Of a stretch of DNA of 64,000 nt, positions 24,463 through 36,902 are shown one piece after another; the first letter of the stretch is position 1, and each line of letters starts with the position of its first letter. This DNA is from Penelope pileata (lineage: Eukaryota; Chordata; Aves; Galliformes; Cracidae). Below the pieces are notes generated by a model. The model was not told where the DNA came from and did no database searches. It worked only from the letters and a program-made list of their open reading frames with translations. Location: NCBI GenBank assembly GCA_013396635.1, contig WBMW01005320.1, positions 62,001 to 126,000 of the forward strand, given 5' to 3'. The position numbers were made by a program, and so were the translations under genes.

Positions 24463-27400
24463 CTTAGCATACAGAAAAAAAGTGTCAGCAGTATCTTTTA
24501 ATATATATAGTAAAATATTGGTCTCTGAGGTATAGTGGTTTCAGCTCTTAATTAAAACAACAAACCAGCTGGATTTTTTTCCCAAACTATATGCACTTAA
24601 TTCTAAGAAAAAGATTTCTGTATCATTTTGATTTTGGTGTTGTTAGTGGTGGTTGATCAGTTAGTTGCTTGTGGTTGTTTTTTTTGTTTTGTTTGTTATC
24701 ATCAACTTCTTCTTTAACTTGGAGTTTGTTAAAGTTTTAGATGTTAAAAGTAAAGCAGCAAAGTGTTGTTATTATATATTTCATTTCCAGGGAAACATAC
24801 ATTTTATATTTTTCTTGACCTTTCTACTAGTCGGTTCTATGAGGATTTCTGTCAAGGTACTTATTTGCTAAAATAACTGTAAAGCACAAACACAAATATC
24901 CTTTTTGCGGATGAAATTCTGATTTTGCCAGGTCCTACACATGCTCTGTAAGTCTCCTAAGTCCTTTTGATGTTTAATATGGTTCTAAAAATAACAGGTC
25001 TTAGAATCATCTATTTTAAAATCCCAGAACTGAGTTCTGGAAAACATGCTTGCAAAATTCAAATTGAAAAAAATACCTAGAAAATATAAGCTGAGTTCAC
25101 CAGAATGAGAAAACAAGAAAGCATAAAAAGAGTATTCCTAAAGTCTTATAATTTTTATGAAGATCATGACTTTAGAGGTCTGATGCACACTCGAATTTGA
25201 TCCTTTGAATTTTGAAGAACAGATGTTTAGGAAACTTTATTTTTCTTTATTTTCTCCCTCAGTAATTTTTCCTTCTTTGCACAACTATCTCACATATTTG
25301 TTTCCTGTATGAGACAGATCTATACTACAGTGGAACTAACCATCCACAGTTAAGTATAGTGCCTCATGAAAATAAAGTAATGTATCTTGTATCATTTGCT
25401 TCCCTTTGAATAAAAGAAGAAATGTGTTTCCAACTTTCCAGCTTGACAAGTTATGTATAAACCACAGAGCACATCCCTATTTATTTATTTTTGATTTTTC
25501 AGCCATTAGGATGATTACGTTTATGTACACAAATTACATCATGAAAAGCAGGGGAAAAAAAAAGTGGATAGAAAAGATGAACATAATTACTTCAATGTTC
25601 TTTTTAATTGTCTCCAGACAGAATATCCTCTTCTTGTGCCACTTAGACAAAATATCATGCAAGCATGGTTATACTGTGTCAGTGTAAAGTTCAGTCTTGT
25701 TCTATATTTTGTCAGTAGATACAAACAGGAATGAATGAAAACAAAAAATCTTAATAAGCAAAAGAAAAAAAGACCTTTGTCTCTGGTGATTGTAAGGTTC
25801 TCCACATGGTATTCACAGCTGATGTTTACTAAAACTTTTATTCAGAAGATTTAAGATTCCAAGTGCTCGTGAAAGTCCTAGTGAGCCAATAACTAGTTTG
25901 TGTGGCCCTATTTCCTTTACACAGAAACCAAAGAATAATAGTGTAGGGTCAGGCCTCCTCTAAATATGGAGCCAGGGGTATCAAACATCAGGATCCAGAC
26001 CGGGAAACGTTTCCAGATTCTAATGTATGAACATATTTTACAATGCTTTATTTGCTGTTGAGAAGTATCCCTGTACACCTCTCAATGCCTATGTAAGTAG
26101 ATTCAAATGGAAAAAGCACATCAGCTGAGATATTGGCAAAGAAATAAGCACATCTAAAGACTGATTCATCTCAATTATTGCAGGCACTTTTCTTACAGCA
26201 AAGACATGCACCATCTGCAGAAGCCTGTTATCTCCATTCATTCCAGAGGGATTCTTAGGCGACTGACTTAGATACAAATAAAAAAATTCCGGATACCTAC
26301 GACAAACTGGGTTAATTCCACCCATTGGCACATTCATATATTCAGAAACAGTCTGATGTAGTAGTATCATTATTATTTTTTTCTTCAGATGTTATAATAA
26401 AGAGAGATAAAGAAAAATATTTTAACATAACTTACATTCAGAAACACTGAGCATTTACTTGTCTAAATTATGTTATGAATATACATGGTGTTTAAACACA
26501 AGCATTAATCAAGGAGCATATAACATATACTGACACATCAACAGAAAAGGAGAGAGATTCTGTTTTGGAAAATCTACCAGGCAGAACAACACTTTGATAC
26601 CATGTTACCAGAAAAAGCTGAAACTCAAGCTGGTACAGTGTCACATAGGTGGACCATTATCTGATTTAGTTAAACAACGCACAATCTGCACACCTATGAA
26701 TCTGAACCTGCGTCTGCAAGTCAGAGTGACTCTCAGCTGACACTAGGATCCTGTTTGCTCCTTCCTATATCTCCACTACACTTTGAACTCTGCGGCAGCT
26801 CTGACAGAAGATTTATTAGTTTCTCTGTAGTTGCAGGGTAAATATTATATGATACTTTACTGATGGCTTGGCTGAAGTCGGTAGTAGGAATTTTACTTAA
26901 CACTTCTATCAACACCTGGAATATTTTGCTGAGATCACATCTCCATTTATTTTTATAACTGGGATTAGATATTTTTTAGTTGGAAATTGTTTGTAAATGA
27001 CAAAATTTTGTTTTGAAATACAAAAGAAAAAAAAGAAGAAGGAGACAGCAAAAATAAAGCATCTACGTCTTTGTTTTCAATTTGCACAAAAAAGATTTTG
27101 AGATAGGGAAACCATTTTTTCAGAAGTCTATTCTCTGGAAAAAAAAACAAACATAGGTAAGATGCAGATGTATCTAAAAAATATTTTATATATGTCTTCA
27201 TACTGCGATTTTTGAAGTCTTTATAACTTAAAATTTATTTTTTTCTAATACTATGACCCTTTCAATTTTAATTTCCTCTTTTATTTCTCTTGGTAAAAAT
27301 ATTGTTCCATCCAGAAAACTTGTGTTTGATGATCAGACTGTAAACTATTTACTCATACTTAGTAACTGCTTAATCTCTAGAAGGTATCAATTAAGGCAGC

Positions 27401-27790
27401 AGGATTTCTCAGAGAAAAAAAGATTACCAAAGTTGATTCTAAAGTTTTTTGTACTAAATATGATACAATTGAACTGTTTTACACTCTCTTGGTTTTTGAG
27501 AAAGTGAACACACTATTTCATTTTGCATAGTGCTCTGAATTGAATTTGCCCTGCAGCTTACGATCCTGTAGTTCCTGATATTACCTAAATCTCCTCTTAC
27601 AAATGTACTTGGTCACTCAAATATGTCACTGTGGATTTTGTCAGACATTGCTCTCTGAAAAACAAATATATACTTTTTTCTTCACTGGAAAGAGGGGAAG
27701 TCTTTAGATGATTACACTCATATCACTTGCATTTGTTTTTTTCACAGTGTGGGGATTGTCTTCCGTTTCATTAATTTGCCCATTTTGCAG
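24463..27790. other. Noncoding AT-rich DNA
   Basis: No gene or recognised mobile element. Chance frames of up to 93 codons (25406-25687 plus, 26089-26370 minus) show no recognisable domain. Confidence 0.55.
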
Positions 27791-27909
27791 ATCATAAAGT
27801 CACAGAATCACAGAACAATTCGAGCAGGAGAGGACTTTCAGAAACCAGGCTCGATGACGCTTGTGAGCCTCTTCCAACTCAGTATATTCTATAAAGCTAT
27901 GATTCTATG
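27791..27909. mobile_element. Two short CR1 3' ends, head to head
   Basis: The left part, 27791-27840, reads as a minus-strand CR1 3' end (TCACAGAATCACAGAACAAT, then GGAGAGGACTTTC). The right part, 27851-27909, reads as a plus-strand CR1 3' end (CTCTTCCAACTCAG, TATTCTATAAAGCTATGATT, CTATG). Each is only 50-60 bp and their 3' ends point outward. Confidence 0.65.
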
Positions 27910-29092
27910 GCACCTGAATGCCACCATTGCTAAACTTCAGGGTTTCAATCTCCAAGAGTTTTGAGATACAATATACCTTTAATTCCTTGCAGAGTGCACC
28001 TTTACTGAACAGCATCCAACTAGCACAAAATGATCAGTGTTTCACCATGTTTCGCTGGGCTTCAGTAGGTGTTCTCCTCATTCATTTTCAAGTATCAGTG
28101 TCTGTATTTCCAAGAGCCTGGTAGCATGCTTTTCATTTTAATCTTTATTTTATTGTGTTGTTTGCTGTAGGTTTATAGGTTTTCCAGAAGTATAACAGAA
28201 AGCACATAGAGTCTTTCGAACAACTGGAGAAACATCACAAACTAAATAGTGAACGACCCAGGGAGATTGTCTGCAGTAGATCACTCCTAGTTCACAAAAG
28301 ATACTTCTAAGGGAAATACAACACATGTTTTTTGGGAAACAAGGATAACAGGGAGCAAACTTATCTTGTGTTGCTGTGGGAATACTTCTTGTTATGTCTA
28401 GACAATGTGGATGTATTCATGAGTCATCACTACAAACCACATAATGAAAAATAGGGAGAAATAGGACTAATATGCAGGTTTTCTGTTGAAAATTATCCAA
28501 CTTCTCTCCATAGATAATTTTAGAATGTCTGACAGAAATTATTCTTGATTTACTGCAAAAACAAAACAAACAAACAAGCAAACGACATTTCTTTTAAGAT
28601 TGCTTTTTAATAGTCCATGTTTCTAAAGAAGATGTTACCAAAGAGGAAAAATTACCTCTGGAGTATTCTACCAAGGTCATTTCACTGGCACAGAACCAAA
28701 CTCTCAGCACTGCTTCCTAAGTTTCCTATTGCTCTTGATGTCTAAAAAGCATTTTCCCCATTCTGCATCCATTTCAATGGGTCATAGAGCTGGTCAATGT
28801 GAAAGTGAAAATGCTGAAAGCAGACCAACTACAGCATTGTCAACAATAAAGAAAAGATTTAAAGATTTTACAGAAGCATTATAGGAAATCAATTAATTAT
28901 CAGAAAAGAATAATTATTCAAACAACTGATATAGCCTACTAGTCATACTTTCAAAAGAGATGTTATAGCTGCGCTCTCCAGAGTATTTAGAAGGAATTGT
29001 TTCCCTCCTCTTAACAGGTCAGAGAAATGGGCAGATAGGAGCCTCATAAAGTTTAACAAATAGAAATGAAAACATTTGCAGCTGGGGAATAA
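27910..29092. other. Noncoding DNA
   Basis: No gene or recognised repeat apart from a short (CAAA)n-like run at about 28561-28583. Confidence 0.55.
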
Positions 29093-29140
29093 TAAGGTGT
29101 CCTAGTTTCTAACAGAAGTTACACTTCTCGTAGTNTAAGG
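29093..29140 (+). mobile_element. LTR insertion collapsed into a single N, with target-site duplication
   Basis: The five bases TAAGG at 29093-29097 are followed by 37 bases (29098-29134) identical to the first 37 of the LTR at 38596 except one C/T. One N follows at 29135, then TAAGG again at 29136-29140. The second TAAGG sits exactly where the downstream target-site duplication should be. The LTR tail, and possibly an internal proviral region, is therefore missing from the assembly rather than from the genome. The orientation is plus. Confidence 0.8.
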
Positions 29141-29332
29141 TCAAGCAGCTGTACATGCTGGGAGCTGACTTGCTGGAAAGCAGCTTGGCAGGGAAGGACC
29201 TCATGGTCTTGATGGGTAACCAACAGTCCATGAGCTGGCAATGCACCCTTGCAGTAAAGACCAGGATCATCTCGGTTTGCATTAGGAAGAGCATTACCAG
29301 AGGGTTAAGGAGGATGGTCCAGTAGTTGAGGG
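29141..29332 (+). mobile_element. CR1 ORF2 fragment
   Basis: Plus-strand piece of the CR1 ORF2 C-terminal region. Key words are GAGCTGACTTGCTGGAAAGC, GGGAAGGACCTCATGGTC, CCATGAGCTGGCAATGCACC and GCATTAGGAAGAGCATTACC, matching the order of the corresponding reverse-complement stretch in the 10013 copy. It has neither a 5' nor a 3' element end. The collapsed LTR lies at its upstream edge. Confidence 0.8.
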
Positions 29333-30408
29333 AAGGCAAGAGAAGGCAAGGCAAGACAAAAAAGAGTAGTGGCAAAAAATGTGACTGAAAAGAGAAAAAA
29401 ATAATAGCTTTGCTCAAATGCATAAATGTAACCTACATAAAGTCACTTCTCATAGCACAAACATTTCAATATGAGCATAATCATGAATAATTTTAATTTT
29501 GTCCATAATTATGTTTTTCAAATATTATTGTTTCTCGGGCTTAATTGATTCACATATTGACCTATTTGAATTCATCTGCATTTTTAAAATCCATTTCACG
29601 TCACTTTTGACAACTTCATATTGTAGTATTTATTTTATTGATCTACTTTCTTAGATTCACCTGATTTGAGAAGCTGAAAATCAAATACTGTGAAAGGTAG
29701 CTCTGGAGACAGGGAGAGCTTTCCATAACACTTTTCTGTTCACGGTAGTTCACCAGCAAAATATACTTCACAGAATAAAATATGATGTACTAAGCAGCAA
29801 GATTTTCTGAGAGAGGTCTCATGGTTTGTTCATCAGCTGTTATATTGTTTTACTTGGAAAAAACATCAGCTTTCTTGTTTTATCTTTTCTAAGTGTCCTA
29901 TTAAGTGTCCAACGCTGAGTTTGGTCTCAGGAAACTTGCATTTTATTTAGAAATTTAATAGTGCAATGGCTTTATGAATTTAGTATTCCTCTTCTTAGTA
30001 TACTCTTGTTCTGTTTTAGTTTCAAAAATTTTTACATTAACTTCCAGTCTCTTAGGTAAAGAGTTACCATATTCTAGTTCATTGACACAATCTCACAATA
30101 TTATCATAAGCACCAAAAACCACAGAAAGGTAAAAATAGTTTAATAAACTACAGATAAGCTCTTTGTAAACAATATAGCATTGCAATGTAGTAGTACAGA
30201 AGGTGAATTTAAAAAATCATATTTACAATTTTTATGAGTTAGTCAGTTGTCTAATTTAAAAGAGATAAAGGAAAAAAAAGTATCAAGAAGTCACTCCCTG
30301 ATAACAGCTTGTTTGCTAGTTATCAAAGCTGATCATTTATTAAAATTTTAGCTTGAGTTCTAACCATGCCTCACCTTGATCTGTGTCTGTCTTAGTCATC
30401 TGCTTCTT
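29333..30408. other. Noncoding AT-rich DNA
   Basis: Nothing recognised. Confidence 0.55.
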
Positions 30409-30745
30409 CATTTGAGTTGGAAGGGACCTTTAGATGTTTTCTAGTTCAACTCTCCTGCAATGAACAAGGATGTCTACAGCTAGATCAGGTTGCTCAGTGT
30501 CCCATCCAGTCCGACCCTGAATGTCTCCAGGGATAGGGCTTCCACCACATCTCTGAGCAACATGTTCCACTGCTTCACTACTCTTATTGTAAAAGCCTTT
30601 TTTCTTATATCCAGTCTAAGTCACCCCTCTTTAACTTAAAAGCATTTCCCCTTGTCCTATCACCACAGACTCTGCTAAAGCTGACCCCTTCTTTCTTGCA
30701 GGATACGTTTGGCTTTTTGGGCTCCGAGGACCTTCCCTTGTCTCT
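30409..30745 (-). mobile_element. CR1 fragment with internal deletion
   Basis: The reverse-complement CR1 3' region starts at GAGTTGGAAGGGACCTTTAG, without the terminal octamers, and runs through GGGCTTCCACCACATCTCTG and TATCCAGTCTAAGTCACCCC. Near 30695-30700 it jumps from the GCTGACCCCTTCT block to GCAGGATACGTTTGGCTTTT, which lies further inside ORF2. This implies an internal deletion. A 69-codon frame (30605-30814) crosses it and keeps GDRTRGNAFKLKRGDL, the ORF2 C-terminal motif. Confidence 0.85.
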
Positions 30746-33700
30746 GTTCAACACTGTCAGACAACAAGAATAATCAATCTCCATGTTATTGGCTTGTTTT
30801 ACTTCTAGAACCAAAACATAGCTCCATACCAGACACTATGAATGAAAGTAATTTCTGTTTCAGCTAGAAACTAGGACAGGATGTAATTTAAGTCATGATC
30901 TGTTTGTTACAATATTATAGGCAAAAATTCCTGCAAATTTGAAGAAATAGTTTCGGTAGTCCTGACAGTTTGAAGTCTGGACAGTTTGAATAATGGACTT
31001 TCACAATAATGATGTGATATTTTTTTTGGGTGACTATAATTAGAAATTCATTTTGTTTGTGTAAGTATATACATAAGTATGCATAAGCACATATTTGTGA
31101 ATGATGACGAGGTATAGTAAGCACATAGAATTCACTACCTGAAAGTTTCTAAAGAGCTTTTTCATCTGTTTTTTTTTTTTTCGTTTTATTATATAAAAAG
31201 GTGGACCTCTTACAAATAGTGGTTTTAAAAAGTTGAGATGTTCTGTGCTACAAATGCTAAGACTTGGGGAAGGCAGATTATTTCTGCTGCTTTAGCTACT
31301 AATTGTGCAGGTCAATAGAACTGACTTGTCATTAGCCGTGTTTTGAAGAACACGAAGCATGTTTCCCATGGGGTCATTTATCAGTATTAGGAAACTTCAG
31401 CTCAGTGGAAAACCCATACAGTACTCAGAGTTGTTCATGGGGTTATATTCTTTTACCAATCAATAATTAGTTTTAAGAGATGAAATCACAGCAGCTGTAT
31501 AGTTTCACTTAACCTCACTAAATAAGGCAATAGCACAATCTATTATTAATACTGGCTGCACTGCTGGATCAACCTACTGTCTTTGTTTTGCAGCAACTCT
31601 GTGAAAATATTTTGGCCTTCATTGCAGCAATGCCTTGACATATACATTGGTTTATGGTTACTGTGGTGGATATTATCCAGTCTTGTATAGTCATATAATT
31701 GAAAGAAAAAAACTAATATAAAAAAGAACCGTAAAAGTTCATACAAATTTCAGTTCAGAGGATAAGTGACATTTTTTCTACTTGATCCTTCTTCTTTATC
31801 CTATTCCCTCCCAGAAGAAGATCTGGGTTAGAGACTGGTAATAGATGTTAAGGTTATCTACTTCAAAAAGCACAAGGAGGAAAAGGAGGTAAATCCTTAC
31901 ATGTCTTCTAAATTAGTGTTTTATAACAGACAATTTGGTCTAGAAAACCGGAGATGAAATAGACTGATTAGGTTAGATCTAGGCCAATGTGTTGCTGTTT
32001 GAAGTCTGTTGGGAAGACAAACACATAATTTTGTAACTGTTATGTGGAAAATGCTCTGAAAGCAGAAGAATGGGAGGTATTATCTCAGATAATGCTACTC
32101 TTTCAACATCAAACAAATCCCCTTACAAAACCATACATTTGCCTTTATAAACGACTAATAATGCATCTGCTTCATTTGTGGAGTATTTTGGTCTTACAGT
32201 GAGATATCACAGTGATCCCAGCTAAATAGTTGCTAAATAGTTATCCTAGACAAAACTGTTACACAGACCATAAAATTAACATACCTGCAACCGACAGGCA
32301 GTTTTTGCTTCAGAACAGTACTATATATACTGTATATCTATAGTATAAGTAACTATTTCTTTCTTCTGTCATCAGAAGTATTTGCATATGTAAACTTCCT
32401 AAGTGAAACAACAGAATATGAATATTTATTTCATGTCTTGGCTCTACTGAGCAGTGTAGGAGAGCATAATGGGTTAAAGTAATAAACACTCTAGACCTGA
32501 ATAACGTAAATGATTCCAAATTCTAAACAAATTTATACAGCTCTATGCTTCACAAACCAATTCTATCATTTCTTTTTCCAATTTTTAGATCTATTCTTAA
32601 TTTGAGAACACATTTTCTGCATTTCCTGTTTTGTAACCTTTCCACATAGTTTCTTCATTTTCAATGTCAATCTTCAATATTACTTGTCCTTTATATTTTT
32701 CTTATACTTAGCTCCTACTTGAGTTGCTGTTCACTGAATAATCTTGCAGAGATCTTATTTTTAAGTTACTTTGAAAGAATTGAGAATAATCAATATCTGA
32801 AATTTGAATGCTATTAGTTATCTTTGATTGAATACGAGTTGTGTAGCATACTTTGCTCCAGAATTGAACCAACATGACTTTTCTGTTTTGGATGAAATAA
32901 TTTTGTTTACACGTTTCTATTAATATATTTCATTTAAATGTACTTTCTGAGTGAGTAATACACTATCAAACACTTGTATGACAACAATCAGAGAAAGGAA
33001 TACAGAAAGTTATGACTAAAGAGGAATAGAATTTTATATACAATTTCAAGCAGCAATTTGTGACTATTTTATTTTTGAGCATTCGCTCTGTTCCAGTTTC
33101 AGCTACCTGTGAGAGACAAGCCTGTGCCGTAGAATATTTGCTGAAATTGTAGGAATTGCCAAATATGGCAATCAATTAGGAATACAGCAAATTCCCCATT
33201 GTCACTTGTAAAATCAACTTTCAAATACAGTTATAAGTATTATTTCCAAATAGCATATGCAAAAATCACCAAAACCAAGCTCTATTCCAAATTATGCAAA
33301 TAGATTTTAAAATATGTAGCTATAATATCCTAAAACAATTCTATATTTAACATAATAAATGTTATGAGAACCCAAGGTTGTTAGAAAGAGTCATTTAAAT
33401 AATGTTAATCTTAGATTTAAAAGTCACCATAGATATTTTGAATCTAACATCCTCAGTCAGCTTTTAAGCCCTGATATATTCTGACCTGAGTTATAGGAAG
33501 GAAGTACAGCTAGCATACACACAGTAACAAGAATATCTAGAAATACTAGTGAGACATAGTTAGTCCTCTGCTCTTTGTTGGCACAAAGAAGCTGCTAAAA
33601 AATGTACAGGTGCAGAAACGCAAGACACCATGTTCTGTCGAAAATTAAGTTAGACTGCTGGCATTGACCAAGCGTCTGATACCAGTGACAACAATGTCAG

Positions 33701-34075
33701 GTTGCTGAAGTAAATGAGAAGTGCTTACAGTGGTGTCTTCCTCATTAAATAAATTCTTAATAAATAAGTTTCTTTTGCCATCAGATATCATTGAAATGAG
33801 CATAAACCTTTGGAAAAAGTTCTAATATACTAATGTTGGTCATTTTCAAGGTTATGCAGATGGAGAGATGAGCACAGCTGATTTATTTATTTAGTTAGTT
33901 ATTATAACATAATTCTTAGTGATTTCAGATGCCACAGTCACTGTATGATGAGATTTCTGAAAAAAATATATATATATTTTTAAATATTCTATTTTGTTCT
34001 TTATAAAACCGCTGTTATTTATAAAAAAAAAAATAGTTGAAAGTGTTGCTACAAGTATATAGGTAACACCTTCAA
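30746..34075. other. Noncoding AT-rich DNA
   Basis: No gene or recognised transposon. Short A/T runs only, including a TA run at 33967-33977. Confidence 0.55.
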
Positions 34076-34545
34076 ATGGGGAAATCAACATTTGTTTAGG
34101 GCACAACATGTCAAGAAATCTGTGGCCCAACTGGAGGGAATCCAGAGAAGAGAAATACAATCAAGAACCTAAAAATCATGATTATGAGAAAAGACATGAA
34201 TAACTGTGACTGCTTAGTTTGAAGAACAGTATACAGAAGAAGAATGCAACATCAGTCTTCAAATGTGCAAAATGCTAATGTGAAGGAGAAAGGAAAAATC
34301 CCTGTATATCAATTGAGAGTACAAATAGCTGGATTAACTTCCAATTTAGTTTAGACATTACAGAATATATACTAAATAATACCCCAAAAAAAGAAACTCT
34401 GGAAGGGATTGCCTGGTAAGTTTCTGGATTACCCATTACTAGAGGTTTCACAAACATGTTTGGTAAACAATAGTAAGAAATAATGAATACAAAGGCAGAG
34501 GACAACTCCAGTGGTGGAAAATTCACTTCAGGGAGGAATCCATCC
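34076..34545 (+). mobile_element. Ancient CR1-like LINE relic, C-terminal ORF2 and 3' region
   Basis: A diverged plus-strand relic. Words in the expected order are CTGTGGCCCAACTGGAGGGA, ATCCAGAGAAGAG, TGACTGCTTAGTTTGAAGAA, CAACATCAGTCTTCAAATGT, CTGGAAGGGATTGCCTGG and CCATTACTAGAGGTTTCACA. These follow the end of CR1-type ORF2 (leucine-phenylalanine-rich block, then a tryptophan-asparagine block). No open frame remains. Together with 14660-15215 it marks an older LINE layer than the typical CR1 copies. Confidence 0.5.
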
Positions 34546-36331
34546 TTCTAGTAGAAGTCTTTTGAGTCATCTGTTGAATAAATAGTTTCTCTCTCTCATT
34601 CTTTCAGCATCAACTGCTCATTCGGCTTTGGGTACAAAGTGATTTTAACAAAGAAAAATTCTGCCTACATGTAAAAATTGATACCAATAGGATGTAAATG
34701 TTTATTATAACTTAAATGTGTTTATCAAAACTTGAAAATGCCTTTTTTTTTTTTGTGTGGGACTAAGATGGGCACTGAGAGAAAAGAGAACCAAACAGTA
34801 TTTGATTGAGGGTGGAACCATCAGTTTCATCAAACTTCTTATAATAGTTGCCCTGGTGATTACTATCTCCAGAACTATCTCCAGAGATCCTTGAGCTCAG
34901 GATCTCTTTTCCTTCTGTTACAGGCTGTGGTCTCCCTCATCTGTTCAAATTACAGTACAGAGATGGTTCATAATCACAATAACTTTTTTTCTTCTTTTTA
35001 ATCTGAACATACTTTTATTGTTATTATTATTATCGTTGCTGTTGTTGTTGTAAGGAGAAGAAATCCACCACAGCTAGACTGAGATAGATAGAAAGCAGTG
35101 TAAAGGAATTTGCTGGTAATTCAAAGCTCCTTTTCATTACTATTTCAGTGGATCTGAATACATACAGAGATAAAATTGTACTTCGTATTCTGCAGGAATG
35201 TTTCCAAGATTCAACGGGAAACTGTGCTGTGATGCAGACATTTCAAAGATTTATATCTGAATGTCTGATCACAGGAAGTTAAAAATTCTTGAGTAGTTTT
35301 TAAGTCTTGTACAAATCTAGAGGCCTAAAACCGTGCCGTAGCAGCCCACGCTAATCAATTTAAGTTCCTTACACATCCACTGGACAGAAATAATCATATG
35401 CACAAAGCAATCCATTCTGTTTTAATCAAACTGTCTGTCTAGAACAGACTAGATCAGTTTGCTTACAGAAGTGACGGTCTCTCTTTGAGAGCCTTTGAGA
35501 GTCTCTTTGAGTCTTCCTTCCCTTACCTGCTCTTTACACAGGTGACTCTCCCGAATCCAAAAGTATATTTTTTACAAGGTGAAATGAAAAGAATGAAATA
35601 ATTTTGAAATAAAATAAAATTAAAAGTTTTATACGTGAAAAGGCTTCAATTCTCTTCCTTCAAAGGAAAGTTTTTTACTACCCACAACCCTAACATAAAG
35701 GTCTTTGGGAAAATGCTCCCAAGCTTGGCATGTCCCGAATTACTCCAGCTGTTATGGCATGATTGTGAGTGCATGTGGGGTGAATTTGTGCCCTGTGCAC
35801 GGGACCGGTGGGACAGTGTCTGCCCCAAATTGGCCATGCTAAAGAGAAAGACCACGACCAGCAGTCAGATTAAACAGTGATCAGGAAATTACCAGGAGGA
35901 AAAAAATCGGTCAAACAGAATAATGAAAATGGAGATACAAATGTAGTCAATCTGAGTGGCATGAGGACAGGATGAAGATCTGTCAGGTGGGGGGATACAG
36001 GAGGGGATCAACTTCAACCTAGGAGGCAGGGGGTTTGTGGGGCGGGCGTCAGTTATGGATGCTGGGAAATGCATAGCTCTTCATTAACACTCTGTAAGTA
36101 TCTCGTTCAGTGATTCATCTATTATATTACCAGTATTGATCCTGAATGCATTGCTCACTGTGAGTTAATTACATGTCATTAATAAATTAATAAACTGCTT
36201 TGATCCTGATTCTGATCTAAACTATGTGAATTGACTAACTTTTTCTCAGTAATTGCATTTTCTGGGTGTGCATGCTTAGCAGTCAGTTCTGATTAGCAGT
36301 ATACAGTTCAAATAATGAAGTAAGACATTTT
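34546..36331. other. Noncoding, with an unassigned GC-richer block
   Basis: No recognised gene. A TTA/TTG trinucleotide-rich tract is at 35019-35051. The block 35640-36070 is clearly richer in G and C than its surroundings and holds overlapping 81-codon (plus, 35635-35880) and 69-codon (minus) frames with no recognisable domain. Its origin is unknown. Confidence 0.5.
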
Positions 36332-36902
36332 TGTCCTGGTTTCAGCTGGGACAGAGTTGATTTTCTTCATTGTGTCTGGTGTGATGCTGTATTTTGACTT
36401 TAGAAGAAAACAATGTCAACACCACGCCAATGTTTTAGTTGCTGAGCAGTGCTGCACAGAGCCAAGGGCATTTCAGATTCTCCTGCTGCCCTGCAAGAGC
36501 GGGAGCTGGAGATGCACAGGGAGTGGGGATGGGACAGAGCTAGGACAGCTGACCTAAGCTAGCCAAAGGGATATTCCATACCATATGACATCACGAGAAA
36601 ACTATGAAAACTATGGGTAGTTGGCTGGTGGGGGCAGCTGCTGCTTGGAGGCTGGTAGGGCATCAGTTAGTGGGTGGCGAGCAATTGCATTGTGCTTCAC
36701 TTGTTTTGTAAATGTATATTCTATTATTGTCATTACTATTTTTAGTCTCCTTTTCCTTCTTCTGTTCCTGTCTTAGTATACAGATTTTTAACACAAACAA
36801 GTTCTACTTTTTTTTTTTCCCCAGTTCTCTCCCTCATCCTGCTAAGATGGAAGAAGTAAGTGAAAGTCTGTGCTGAGCTGCCTGTGAGATTAAAACACAA
36901 CA
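36332..36902 (+). mobile_element. ERV-type solo LTR, no clear target duplication
   Basis: Starts TGTCCTGGTTTCAGCTGGGA and ends AAACACAACA (TG...CA). Shared blocks with the LTR at 38596 include GGGACAG, GACAGCTGACC, TATTCCATACCATATGACAT, and a TTCTCTCCCTCATCC stretch near the end. The general form is that of avian ERVL-like LTRs. The flanking five bases (ATTTT before, GTTGA after) do not match, so the insertion is old or the flanks have changed. No internal retroviral sequence adjoins it. Confidence 0.82.
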
